From contig NC_088316.1 of the NCBI RefSeq assembly GCF_910592395.1, positions 3,474,001 to 3,538,000 of the forward strand: 64,000 nt of DNA, read 5' to 3'. Below the pieces are notes generated by a model, which saw only the letters and a list, made by a program, of their open reading frames with translations, was not told where the DNA came from and did not search any database. The position numbers were made by a program, and so were the translations under genes. This DNA comes from Lineus longissimus (lineage: Eukaryota; Nemertea; Pilidiophora; Heteronemertea; Lineidae). How positions within the stretch are numbered: position 1 is the first letter of the stretch; each line of letters begins with the position of its first letter. Of this stretch, positions 24,930-38,031 are shown one piece after another.

Positions 24930-25293
24930 AGGTGAAACTACGTGTATAGTGACTATCTTTTGCCAATCTTTGGAACACCTGAACTCTTTCAAACACCAAA
25001 AATGGGACAAGATATTGTTCGGAGGCCTTGCGGACCAAAGGTGACAATGTCCTCCGAATAACACTTTTACCATTCTGTGGATTTTGGATGGGTTCTGGTG
25101 TTTCTAAGATTGGCAAAATGGTGTCACGAGTGGTTTCACGAGACGTCATCACCGGCCATGTTGGAGGGATAGACAAAAGAAAGCAAGCCCAATTGACCAT
25201 GACGTCATTTGATTCAGTTAAGTCAGGCACGAAAAATCATTGTTCTGCCCTACAACATGGCTGACCGTGAAAACGCTCTATAGTTTCACCTTT
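24930..25293. mobile_element. Nested foldback element with AGGTGAAACTA ends
   Basis: AAGGTGAAACTA near 24931 is inverted at the right end as TAGTTTCACCTT. Inside, a second pair of arms about 70 bp long (from 'gccaatctttggaacacc' to 'ggtgtttctaagattggc') meets at a core hairpin, TTCGGAGG against CCTCCGAA. The whole is an imperfect 360-bp palindrome. The 117-codon minus-strand frame across it is a by-product. Confidence 0.65.
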
Positions 25294-27169
25294 AGGGCAG
25301 AGACATGTATTCATCTACTAGCAGAGGTGTGGCAGTTGGCACATAGTCCGTACTGACTGTGAAGCTGTGGTAAATACATGACTGTGATGGGTGAAAGTGG
25401 ATTTATTCTTCAATCTTTGGTGGATTCTTGATCTACAGAGCCAGGCCATAACGGGGATATACTTTTTGATAATTAATTTAAGGAAATATTGTCTCTCTGG
25501 CCAGTTTAGAACTTGTATTCTAATAGGCCCATATCAGTCCGCGAGTGACGATTTGATGGCAATGCTGTACACAAATCAATTTTTCTCAGGCAATCGGTAT
25601 TGGAATGTTTTGAATTTTTAATTATTATTTCGATAAACGCCTCTTCAAAACACATATAAAATTTGGTGGGAATTAAAGCACCCTTGGTGTACTTTTTTCA
25701 CCAACCTATATTCATTAAAATGTACACAGAATGTACACACTGGCTAATAGAGGTCTCTGGCCTTAAGCCACCAATTTTCTTAAGGGCGAAAAGGATGTTG
25801 CTCCGCAAGGTAAGAGAAAACATGTAATTGATTAACCAACTTATTTACTCGTACGTCATTCATGTACGTGGCGTATTGGCATTGTGCGGAATTATTTCCG
25901 CATAACCATGCTGAGGCCTATTGCCTGATCTCTACAAATACCACTCGAGGCCTTAATAGCTAGCTGATGGCTGGGAATGTTTTCATATAGAAATACCTTA
26001 AGATAATAGCTGCGCTTACACCACGAAAATCAGATTATTAGGATGCGTGTAATAAACAAGTTCCGATTGTTAATTACTACCAATATCGTGAAAATCAATA
26101 CCTTGATTTATGCAAGGTATCCCAAAAGGACATCTGGACAAACTAGAAATTTGAGCAAAAGATAACTGTTGGTTTGGTACGTTTATGCATACCGTTCCTT
26201 AGCTTTCAAATCTCAGTTAAGATTATCATACAAAGAGTAAACTTTGAAACTGCTGATACGTAAAATGTTTAGCTTTTTCGAGATCCGGTGCAGGAGACGG
26301 GGTCACTTTCAAAAGATGAATTCCGTCAGACGCAACACCGTGTTACACTATACATGAAAAACCAAGAATGATATTTTTCAACTATGTGTCGTGTATAATA
26401 GCTTCCGAGGAATACTTTCGTTTGTGCTGGAAGAGACATCGATGTTGTCACCCTGTACAGCTGGGAAATAGCAAGATTTTTTGGCTGGTGAAGATTGCAA
26501 CTTTGTGTTTGGAAAATGAGTTATTAAATGCAATTAAATGTTTGGCGTTGGCCAAAATTTGGCGGTCATCACTTTTGAAAAATTACCCTTGCATTCTTTA
26601 CTACGGAATCAAGGCTTTAAGGTATACATGTATTTCATAAAAATAGATATGCAGCATATTGATTGACAGAAATAGTGCATGGCCGATGACCCACTGTAAA
26701 AAACTAAAAACGTTAAGGAAGAATTTTGTTACTGAAAAGCGCAACTTACACGTTACATGAGCTCTTTGAAATACTTTGTATGTTAAATAAAAACACCATT
26801 ACTGGATCTATAGCAACATCTTGTGACGAAAATGTCTTGCCGCGGACAAAATAACGGCTGGGTTCAATACATGATATGTTATCGCTCAACAAATGCTCAA
26901 TGTCTTCCAGCTGGCCGACTGTTTGCGCATAATGTAGTTCAGAGTACCGTCGGTAAAAGTAGAAAGATATTGAAAAAAGGATAGTACTTTCTGAGCGGGC
27001 AAAAATTCTCTAAGAGCCTTACCAGTTTCAATTATTGGTTCATCTGGGGGCATTTGGATTTTTAACTGGAATACACCACTGATTCAACTCAGGTGGCCGA
27101 CGAACTAACAAGATGTAGGCTATTGTTACATGTGTTGAATTTTTTTACGAGCATGAATAAAGATCCATG
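25294..27169. other. Intergenic, nothing recognised
   Basis: A small hairpin (ATACCTTG/CAAGGTAT) lies at about 26099. I see nothing else. Confidence 0.4.
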
Positions 27170-28370
27170 CTCTTACATATCGTTAGTTGAATAGTCATGA
27201 TAGTGAACGGCCTCATACTGTTTTAGATTCAATAAATTCAATACTCTATGGTATTGTAGGCCTACCGCGTGGTACTTCTGCAGACTCAATGAACAATACT
27301 CTCTATAAACTAGTATACAGTCATTAGTGTACATTCTATAGTGTATAGTTCATAAAACAAAGACATGATGATATACGGCCTCGTGGTGTTTCACACTCAA
27401 TGAACATTACCATCTCAAATATTTCTATGTACTAGTACATGTACATAGACACGATAATATACGGCCTCGTACTGTTTCACACTCAATGAACAATACCATC
27501 TCAAATATGTCTATGCACTAGTACATGTACATAGGCACGATAATATACGGCCTCGTAATGTTTCACACTCAATGAACAATGCCATCTCAAATACTTCTAT
27601 GCACTAGTACATGTACATAGGCACGATAATATACGGCCTCGTGGTGTTTCACATGCACACTCAATGAACAATACCATCTCAAATATTTCTATGCATTTGT
27701 ACATGTACATAGACATGATAATATACGGCCTCGTACTGTTTCACACTCAATGAACAATACCATCTCAAATATTTCTATGCATTTGTACATGTACATAGAC
27801 ATGATAATATACGGTCTCGTACTGTTTCACACTCAATGAACAATACCGTCTCAAATATGTCTATGCACTAGTACATGTACATAGGCATGATAATATACGG
27901 CCTCGTACTGTTTCACACTCAATGAACAATACCATCTCAAATATTTCTATGCATTTGTACATGTACATAAACATGATAATATACGGCCTCGTACTGTTTC
28001 ACACTCAATGAACAATACCATCTCAAATACTTCTATGCACTAGTACATGTACATAGACATGATAATATACGGCCTCGTGGTGTTTCATACTCAATGAACA
28101 GTACTCATACTTTTATAGAGTCGTCATGTGTGGCCTCGTGCTCTTTCAAACTTAATGAACAATACTATCTGTGTAGGCCTACTAACTAGTACATACTCAT
28201 TATAATGTACATGCTGAATGACTTCAAGCGGTATTGCCTCCGCCCAGATTGACGCACGTCGTCTGGAAGCTGAGCAATGTCAATACATTGGGGGGTCAAG
28301 ATGGATAGCGTACGGCCCCATACAGTCTCAGTCTCAAGAAATCCAATACACTTTGTATACATCTATACTA
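27170..28370 (+). repeat. 86-bp satellite array with decayed flanks
   Basis: ACGGCCTCGT recurs at 27375, 27461, 27547, 27633, 27725, 27811, 27897, 27983 and 28069, that is every 86 bp except for one 92-bp unit with a 6-bp insertion. Each unit also contains TACATGTACATA and CACACTCAATGAACAATACC. Flanking units on both sides (about 27206-27360 and 28131-28360) are recognisable but strongly diverged. Sharp units lie in the middle and old ones at the edges, as expected from unequal exchange or internal amplification. Confidence 0.95.
28240..28304 (+). repeat. Dispersed repeat, family C (copy 1)
   Basis: GCAATGTCAATACATTGGGG and then 'gtcaagatgg' match 45993-46022. Upstream 'cctccgccca' is also shared. 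It abuts the decayed right edge of the 86-bp satellite. Confidence 0.7.
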
Positions 28371-31300
28371 GAATAAATAGTATTTACAACGAAAAATCGC
28401 CCGCAGCAATGTTCCTGAACCTATTCGGATGAGAAATCTACTCATTCAAGGAGTCGAATGTGTACTTTGCGATCGTAGTCTCAGTTCGATGGTATTGATT
28501 TGTTCCTGGAGCAATCAATCTGTCTCGTGCTGCAATTTAAATGTTGATGTATTCTTTTGTAATAGTGGCGAAAAAAAAGATGTTATGAGAAAGAACAGGA
28601 ATAACATGAATAAATAAATTCGTCTGAAGGTGTCAATACACTGAGAGTGGAAAAAATACGATTGAAAAAATATTCCAACCTGACGTACTCTGTGGTGTTA
28701 TTTCAAATTGGTAAAAAAAAGACCTCAAAACATCCAAAAATGACAAGGAGGATACCGCGGTGACGTCACGGCTTTTCCAAGATGGCGCTGCATATTGTAA
28801 ACAAACTCGATCCACGGCCAAGGGAAAATCAAGTCATCAAGTAAAGTTAGATTTTTCGCATCAAATCAGAGTTATTAGTACTTTTCTGCTATGAAATAGG
28901 TCTTCAGACAATAAGTTATCATTTGAATAATGAAAAGTGCTTGCAAAAATGAGCAACATTGGCGCGTGTGGTGGTGCAGGCGGGAAATAAGGCGGGACAA
29001 CCATGACATGTGAAACAGAAGTGGTGAAGATATCTTGGCCATAAACCTATTACGTGCTCGTCAAGTGCTACTCCATTAGAGATTTTGGATCTTCTCGCCG
29101 TGTGGAGATCGTCTATGACCGTTAGTCACTATACAATGTACATGTACTTCTTTCTTTTCATCAACTATGTTAAATCTGGCGACTTCTGGGCATGCCAGGC
29201 TGATCCATCCATCTTACAGATATCTATCACGGGAGTTACAGAGCTATTGTTGCCTACACGGCATGACATGTCATTCACCGATGTATACTCACACAGTGCA
29301 TTTACGATGTATTTACGATGAGATGTACTCTAGATCCAAGTCCTATAAAAATGCATAATACATCATAGCATACGGCAGTGCACTCGGCCAAAAAGGTTTA
29401 CTCCTCGTGGAATATGCAACAATGAGAGAAGTGAATAGAGCAAGGTCATTCCCTTAGAGCAATATACCGTATAATGTCCATCAGTCCAAATTGTTTTGGG
29501 CTGAGTGAGAGCCTGCCAGAACAAATAATGTTGTTGATTTTATTTCATATCCTTTCAAGGTATTTTGTCGGCAAAGAAACGATTTTCGCCTTCGGAGAGC
29601 CAGGAAGGTTTTTTTGTTTTTGTGTCATATTCCCCAGTTTCCATTAGACGTTTTGTGTATTTCTGTAATGGTTTAAACACTCACAGACTAATTATCTTTC
29701 TCTGTGATACCGAAAAGATGATGAGTTGCGTGTTTTGCTGATTGGCATGACTAATTAACAAAATCAATGCTATCAGAAAGCATTGCGAGTTTTCATCATT
29801 TCGAGACAAATAACCAGTAGGCTATTGGTCTTAAATGATTAATAGAACTAATTACAGTCAGTTGATTTTGACGAAAGCATTTCGTAACCTTTTGCTCTGT
29901 AGCAGTGATAACTTTCATGGCGTGTTTGGCATCGGGTTTTGGGTGCCTTTGTGATTGGACATTAATCATTCAAAGAAAGTTATGCAGTGCATGTATCCTC
30001 GGTGCATGTTGTGGACGCTGTCAACGAGCAAAACAAAGTAGCAACGGAAAGCGAACGTACTACTGTTACAATGAACGTGCATGTCTTGAAAAGTTGCAAA
30101 ACGGCCCGTGATTTTATATCATCTCAACTCCAAAGTTACATGAACCATAAATTTTTATTTCCTTTTTAAATCTAGCGTTTCGCATGATTTGAACGTTTTC
30201 AAGTTTGGATCGTAGAGTGCGGCGCGTCTTGATGACATGCAATCATGACGTCCCCGAGCGGGTTTTTATATTGTTTGAACTAATCACTGAGATTAACTTT
30301 ATCAAATCCTGTTACGAGATTAAATTCCCGAAACTCACGAGTGATATCGTCTTTCAAAATAACAAATTGTATCAGAAAAAAAGGACTGAACTTGAACCGT
30401 CATATGATATCGTGCGCCAGTTTCTAAAGAGCCTCGAAAAATTGCAACGAATTTTAAATTCATTCGCTGGCTTGAATTTGGATGGTTTTGCGCTGCCGTC
30501 CTGTCCACTTTGCGAGTGTCAATTAGGGATATCCTGGTTGGGACTGAATTCATTTCGATTGTGGAGGACCCTCAACGTACCAGACTAATCAACGCACCTT
30601 AGAAGCGCTAATCCCGAGCTAATCACGCTACCGGATTCGATTGACATGAAAATTGATTACCTGGCTTGTGCGGGACTGAGATTCCTAAATCGATCTGCGC
30701 GGAAGCATTTTTGAAGGTGCGCACACAAAGAATTTTTATCCAGTTACATTTAATTATAAGAAAATCGTTTTAATCTTATTACTAGAGTAGGATTTGGTCG
30801 ATATACGGTTCCCCGAAGAATTTCTCATCACGTCGTTGACATGCTTGCAGTAGTATTCCTTCACGGCGGGTGGATGACGAAAATGAAATACCAGTTGAAT
30901 GTGTGTTTCAAGAAATTCGATATAAGCTGACCGCTAACGACAAACTGCAAACAAAAACGGCTTGTCGGTTCATCTAGCAATATTGGGCTCAATCATGTAC
31001 GCGTCACTCATTGAGAATTTTTGTCAGTTCCTATTTTGAACTAAATGTAGTTGTGAGAGGCGAGGAATTTTTTCGAAAGAAGATGTCGGTCATGTAAATT
31101 TTTACATACTTTGTACTCAGTGGTTCGTGGTTAGTATAAAGGGGTTTTTAGCGGTTTCTCTTTTTAAAAATACCTTTGAGGGGGGGGGGCGCATATTTGT
31201 GTTGGCCTTAATTTCTTTTTATGTTTTTAAGAAGCTCAGAAACTTTTTTTACGAGTGTGTACAATGTATGTCAGATTTTTTGCCAATCTGTAAGTGGAGA

Positions 31301-34300
31301 GAGTACAAATCAGAAAGATTCAGCGTGTTTTCAGTACTGACCGGGAACTTCAATGTAGCAACAAAAATGTCACAACACCTTTAAAATTCAAGCACACTCG
31401 CATACTGAAGCCGTTTATATAGGCCCATGAAATGTTTCGGTTGAAGCCTTTGATATTGATCAAAATGCCTGGTGTGTATTTTGTCACCAAATGTACACAA
31501 CCTGGGGTCTGTTGTCAATATGCCGAAGGTTTAAAATCTCGTTTATTGAAATATTGACTTGTTGACCAATCAAATCAGAGGAAATTACGTTTGAAAAGTT
31601 CTCCGACCAGAATTGATCTTTTTTTATGAAAAAATGTGTTATGTTGGTTCGGTATTTCTGTGATTGGATCGGACACTTCTCTTCACTTGTCAGTCATTGC
31701 AGTACAAAAAAATCAATTGCATAAGAACAACAACGTTCAAGTGAGGCGGCGCTAGACGTGAAAATGTTGGCAAACACACAAAGGAAAAAAACGCCAGCCA
31801 CTTTTAAATACACAAAATAATAAAACTTTTTAAAAAGTTATCTTAATATTTTGATTAGCGAATTTTGCCTTTCAAGTTAGTGGAACGAGATCTCTAAGAA
31901 TATATTTCATGATGCCTAACTCAAATCACGCAGCTCCTACTATAATTTTTAAGCGAATTTATGACAGGAATGCCCAGGTTTGGCTAATGGCTAAAAAAAA
32001 GGAAATCGAGCAGTGGTTTAGAAGCACCAAATTTTGCACGCAAGTACATCTTTTTTACATGTATTGTATAATTATAAAGATGGATGTCGTTCTGAAAAGC
32101 GCCTCCTAACGGCCACTATCCTGAATTGATACTTTAAATTGACCATCGAACTAATTTCGAGCTGTTTTCTCCATTTTCCATCAATTTTGCGAATTTAATT
32201 TCAAATCATTTCTGCCTGCGCGAACAATTGAATGGAGCTAAATGGCCAGCACCTGCGGACTAGGTAGCCAATGACTTCCTGAAATGGATCAATACGCTCA
32301 CTGGATTTTCAGTTAATTTGTCTTTCATTGACCATTGTCACCCTGGAGAATCAATTCCCCAAATAGCCGAGCACCTTATCAGGCCTTCCAGTTTGCCGAG
32401 CTTGCCTGTCCTGGGAAAGGAAAATTTATTTGATAAAGTTATAAAAACTGCGTTGTTGGGTCTTTTAACGAAATATTGTTGTGTTCAGCTGATGATAAGG
32501 TTCTTCAAGCATGATTTGCATCAAATAAAGAGAAAAATGCACTGCTCGTTTGTCCTATGGAAAGCGAACAAATTGGAAAATATGCATGAATAAATTTTGT
32601 GCGTGCACCACAGAGTAACCCGCTGGTCAATTTACCTCGAAATTTAGTGCACATGATGACATTTTGTCCATGTTACCAGATGGACACAGTTTTTTAAAGA
32701 TAATTTACCAATGAGCGCACATTTTTGATGTTTTTCTTGCGAGGCAGCCATTCTCCCAGGCCTCAAGAAGCACTATCCAGGGCAGTCTCCTCGGTAAGTT
32801 GGAAGGCCTAATAAGATGCTCGGCAATCTGGGGAATTCGTTCTACAGGGTGATTGTAATAACTCTATTGGTACATAATTGAGAATGCGCCAGTGTCCACC
32901 TGGGCAGGGAAATTCAATATGTGCTTTGGTTCGATATGGGTTCACGAATAATAAAGGTGGTAATCAGATAGATATAGGTATATCTGATGAAGAATGACTA
33001 AATGGATGCAAATGTATCCAGATTCAGAGCAAATACAGCGGTCATCTCACCTCATCCCAATCCACCAACAAACTTTGGTATTGCTAACGGGATTATTTGC
33101 AATGCAAAGATCCCTTATATTTGTTGCGCTTGAAACACCCAGAACGGTCACCCAGATAGAATTCTGATGGCCGTGACCACCGAAGGTGTTCTCTTGATAT
33201 CACTAATGAGTTACGTGATATATATTAAACAGGAAAAACATCCGAGATATAAGCTAAGTTCGGCCATTTGTAATCGAGCAGTTTAGGCAGTTTTCTTTAG
33301 CGTAATGAGGCTTACCAGCTCGCCAGGTCGCATTTTTTGTCGTTTTTTTTCGCCCAGCCCGGCGTGTTTTTCCGTTCTATCATGTAATCCTTTCTTGAGC
33401 GGCATGTCTCGGCATTACCAACTAGGCTGCGGGGAATTGGCGAAGCAAATAGACTTACAGGTGCTGACAATCGCATTCCAAGCCTTATTAATCAGCGTAA
33501 GTCAATAAAACACTCTAGAGATTGGCCCTAGATATTATCTTCGTGTGGACCAAAGACTCATTAAGGAAGGCCGTACCCTGTTGTTCAATTTCGTTGCTAT
33601 TGCGTGCAAAGCTTCTTGGTGGCATGGGAGATACTTCCTTACTGATTGCCTCATGTTCGTTGCCGTAAATCACGGTACCACTATGCTAACGATACATCAT
33701 TGATCTACATGTACCCGTGTATCGACGTACTAACTTAGTATATACCTGTTTACACGTGATTATTCTGGCAATGTTTGCCCAGGAAGGTCAAGTGGTTATT
33801 TGCCTCCTCCCTTAGAGTAACCAGACTAAGATCCTCGAGACCATGGTAGAGCTGGGGAGCCCCCGCTGAGCAGAATTTGAGGGGGTATACGATGACCAAA
33901 CCTAATACATGTAGTTTCTACTTATAGTTTCTTTCGTCGCACAATCTGAGACCATGATCTATTAGACTGGAGTTATTCTGATTTTATATATCTTGCTGTT
34001 GGTGAGATGCATACAAAGCCTTGCTTGCAATTGTCAGGCCATTACTGTTTGGTAAATAAATATAGTCCAAAGATGTCATCTCCACCCCGCCACATATCAG
34101 GGCACGACAGACAATTAAAAGTACATGTGACCAGGCTAAAGGCATTGCCTGGTAAAAGTGCGAAATTATCATCGATCAGTATAGTGATAAGAAATAACTC
34201 ATGTATCAAACATACATGTAACGTGATTATGCCACGGAGACCATTTGTCTCACGCCTAAGCCTCGTCGATTTCGGTTCCGTCCACATGGCATTGCCTTTA

Positions 34301-36290
34301 TAATCCCTGTCCCAAACACAACTCATCAGTCTTGGTCAGGAACCGTGAAGAATCCACAGCAGATCCATCTCGGGAACTTTTTTCCCTTATCAAACATGCT
34401 GAATTATGTGACCAGGGATTACACAGAATGATTTTAACAAGTTGTTGTAAATGGCAAGATATTTGCTGAGGGCTTTCAGTTACTTGAATTCGGGAGGCCA
34501 CCTATACAAATCAATGTAGGTTGAGGTTGGTAACCTGAAGGGCCAGATTTCGTCTTGGATTGTTGATAAACCTCAAGCTAATCAAACTAAAGGGACGATT
34601 TGGATTATGGCTACTCTATCCTGCTTCTAAGAGCCACAAACCATCCTCAGAATCCTTCTCCTCTGTCGCATCCGTCCGACCCCTTCACCGCCTCCACAAC
34701 AGAATCACACAGCGAACGCTGTCTATTTCTCAACTAAAATATGCCATCCTAACAACGAAAGATTTAATCAAGTTTGATAGGTGTTACTAACATGACATAT
34801 GTAAATGCCATAAGTCCATTATTTGTCTTTTGGAACCATTAATTTGATGAAATTAGTTTTGACGTGTTTGATAACAGTAGGGGTGAAAGGATTCTGCTAT
34901 TAAAACAGAAATGAGAACGAATTTGTCTTTCATTCTCTTCAACATTATATTTAGCTTTTTGAAAAAGGGCACAGTCTCAAACACCATTTGTGGTTTTCAA
35001 TTTTAACCAAAAACCTCTACGGGATGGATACATGTATTTGTGTTGGCCATGTCCAAAAAAGTACCCAGAAGCCGATACTCGTTTATTTCTGTTCAATCGG
35101 CGTGTATTCCCCGGCCTTACTCGATTCTTCCCACGATTCGCCGCAGATTTAAGCCATCAGACCTCGCCGCAGCCTTCAGTGCACCCACGACAGAAACACC
35201 CCGGGAAGGCTTGTTATTCCCTTTCTCAACATGCTAAATGCATTGCACCGCCGCCACCTAATCTCGTCTCCTCTAAACTGATTGCAGAGCGATGGCAAAG
35301 ATTTGATCAATACGCAGACAGATCACTTTATCCTTCGACGGATCTGAACCAAGGTGCCGATAAGCCCTGTCGATGACAGGGCCAGCGTCTCGGGTACTGC
35401 TGATGTTGCCAAAACGGCCTAATCCCGACAAATTATAGACGCGTAGATTATTATCGATACGGTTATCGCAGCATCAGCTTTAAGTGAAAATGATCGTTAT
35501 ATCGTTAACATGTCAGATTCAATATCTCAGGAAGTATGTAACTAAGTATGGGTATCGAAATCTTGATATTGGGGATATTATAGCGATACTGCTGCGATCG
35601 TTTGGATATAAAGATATACGGTGCGTCTAAAACATAGCTTTCAAGTTGCTTGGTTCTTCTCATGATTTTTCGGCCATAATCACGGTCAAAACACATTTTC
35701 TTGTGACGCTAGCTATGCCCCCAGTAACTTGTCTCCACACAAATCCCAATAACCCTATAGCTAACATTACACCATAGACATATTGACATGGTACACATTA
35801 TTGCCACATTGTTACTATTCTACAGTAGCAAGAACGTTTTGGGTAAGTGTCAAATTCAAACTAAGTAAAAGACTGTACAACGACACTGAGAGATTTTCAA
35901 GACTTTCTCAATTGGGCCCCAGTGGCATTTCCTCATATCGTAAAGAATGAAAGCGGCCAGCGCATTCACCGCACTGTATATAGACGGACGACAGATTCTT
36001 TGCTAATGATATTCCGTTACGTGATGATAGGGATAAATCGGTGATTAATCTTATGTGGGGAGCGAATATCGATGTTTCTATTCGGTCCATCAGTAATATA
36101 TCAAGCAGAATGTATTGTTCAAGCAGCGTAATGGAAAAATCGCAGTTATTTCAGTGACGCGCTGCGTCAAAGAGACTCACCGCATCACAGAGGTCACCCA
36201 TGTGATCCGGGAAAATATTCAACTGCTGCATCGCACGCCAGACAACGAACTGAAACAAACGAAAAAAGTCGTTTTGCCGAGTCTGAAATT
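28371..36290. other. Eight-kilobase stretch without recognisable features
   Basis: No exon, RNA gene or repeat family could be supported. A G10 run is at 31180-31189 and a palindromic TGACGTCA at 28761-28768. Frames at 30205-30588 (127 codons) and 34990-35376 (128 codons) have no recognisable domain. The segments 34620-34770 and 35090-35250 share weak similarity ('tttctcaac', 'catc-gaccc') that may be an old duplication. Confidence 0.4.
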
Positions 36291-36421
36291 GGTTTCAGTG
36301 GTGTTCGACCGAAAGATCATCAAATAATCTATGGTTTTAGTGGTGTTCGACCGAAAGATCATCAAATAATCTACGGTTTTAGTGGTGTTCGACCGAAAGA
36401 TCATCAAATAATCTACCGTTT
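36291..36421 (+). repeat. Tandem repeat, 42-bp unit x 3
   Basis: GTGTTCGACCGAAAGATCAT recurs at 36301, 36343 and 36385. The units are nearly identical. Because 42 is a multiple of 3, a minus-strand frame reads a 14-residue repeat (VDYLMIFRSNTTK), most likely incidental. Confidence 0.9.
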
Positions 36422-37162
36422 GGTACGATTTTCTTCCACAATTTGTATCATAGTTAATTTTGATACGGGAAAAGTTCACTAGAAATAACCACGTGCATAA
36501 AATGATCACTTATATGTATTATGTTGGTGAAAATTCACTCAGTTTTGACCACGTGCATTGTTATCTTTAAGTGGCGGATTCTTAGACAGATTGCCAAGAA
36601 TCTGGTTTTCAGACTGATTTGCTATGATCTGGACAGTGGGTTTCCTTGGTCTATTGGTTAGTCATTAGTATAACCATACATGTCGGTTGTCAAGTCAGAG
36701 GCGTATTCCCATAAGTCCAGCAATATTTTTGATACGGATTTTTAATCACATGCATGGCTGGAAAGGAGATGACCCGACAGAAGTCATCAGAAGATATGTC
36801 AGTATCATCAGAGAGACCCCACAATCTCTTATACAGTCTTAGATGTACATGACACAGCCAAAGATGTCTAATGTGGGTGTGCCGATAGTCGTATGCTTTG
36901 ATGCGATCATCTGTCAATACCAGCATGACTGCAATAAAATAAAGGTTCTACCCAACACAAGGACCTGTCAATATCCCTGTTGTTTATAAAAGATTGCAAG
37001 ACACATGTCAACAGCCGTTCTAGCATCTAGAAGAGTTTCCTTTACGTCTATACCTTTTCCTAATTGGATGATAATAATGATAATGACCAAGTCTTCGCAT
37101 TGATGGAGCTCTTGAGCTGTTGTAAGTGCTTCCGAAGGTATTCGCTCATACAATGTATTTAT
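36422..37162. other. Intergenic, nothing recognised
   Basis: Only a short ATAATG microsatellite-like tract (about 37068-37086) is visible. Confidence 0.4.
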
Positions 37163-37254
37163 AAAGACTGGTAAATGCTTTTACTACAGTTTTCTACAGA
37201 GATGGCTAGTGTTAATGTACATGAAGTTTAAAGTAAAAGCATTTACTAGTCTTT
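37163..37254. repeat. Hairpin, 22-bp arms with 48-nt loop
   Basis: AAAGACTGGTAAATGCTTTT and two more bases (37163-37184) pair with 37233-37254. The single DNA mismatch would be a G:U pair in plus-strand RNA, so that transcript folds without a break. The 92-nt size is in the range of an animal microRNA precursor. A degenerate MITE is equally possible. Confidence 0.6.
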
Positions 37255-37686
37255 TCAATATCAGCCAATGTCTTTAAATACAAAAGGGTCGGACACTTTT
37301 CCAGAGGGGAGATTTTATACTGTCTCACCGGCACCAGGAAGTGTATCACTAGAAGAAATTATATACGGAGGGGAAGGTATCTAACTTTACCCTTACGCGA
37401 TAATATAGTATTACAACATCTCTTGTTTGTTCTGGGGACAAAAGACGCTGGAACTAAGTAGCCTGGCCTCAGATAACACGCAGGAGTAGAGTAATGAAGT
37501 GCTCAATATCCCTGATGTTCCAAAGGTGGAGCATAGCCAAGGTACAGTGTTCCAATTATACGTTCGGAGTATCAAATTTGAGTACAATTATCAAGGTCGA
37601 TACATATCACGTTACTCCTTCAACAAATCTAAGACTTGTGCTTCACCGCTACTGTTTATACTACTGACGACCGTGCTGGCTAAATG

Positions 37687-38031
37687 TGTGTTAGTTAGGA
37701 ACTCATTAACCAATACTCTTCGCCATGACCCTTTCCAACATAACACGTTAGTTAGGAACTCATAAACCAATGCTCTTCGCCATGACCCTTTCCAACATAA
37801 CACGTTAGTTAGGAACTCATAAACCAATGCTCTTCGCCGTGACCCTTTCCAACATAACACGTTAGTTAGGAACTCATCAACCAATGCTCTTCGCCATGAC
37901 CCTTTCCAACATAACACGTTAGTTAGGAACTCATCAACCAATGCTCTTCGCCATGACCCTTTCCAACATAACACGTTAGTTAGGAACTCATAAACCAATG
38001 CTCTTCGCCATGACCCTTTCCAAAATAACAC
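37687..38031 (+). repeat. Tandem repeat, 57-bp unit x 6
   Basis: GTTAGTTAGGAACTCATAAA recurs at 37690, 37747, 37804, 37861, 37918 and 37975. Each unit also contains CTCTTCGCCATGACCC. The period is a multiple of 3 and the minus strand stays open, giving a 139-codon frame with a 19-residue repeat (WKGSWRRALV.EFLTNVLC). No start context or splice sites support translation. Confidence 0.95.

Noticed and set aside
27361-28100. Regularly spaced repeats considered as a CRISPR array
   Set aside because: The units are contiguous 86-bp tandem copies without unique spacers, in a eukaryotic context.
37612-38031. 139-codon repetitive ORF as a repeat-protein gene
   Set aside because: It is produced by a 57-bp tandem array whose period happens to be divisible by three, with no start context or flanking exon signals.
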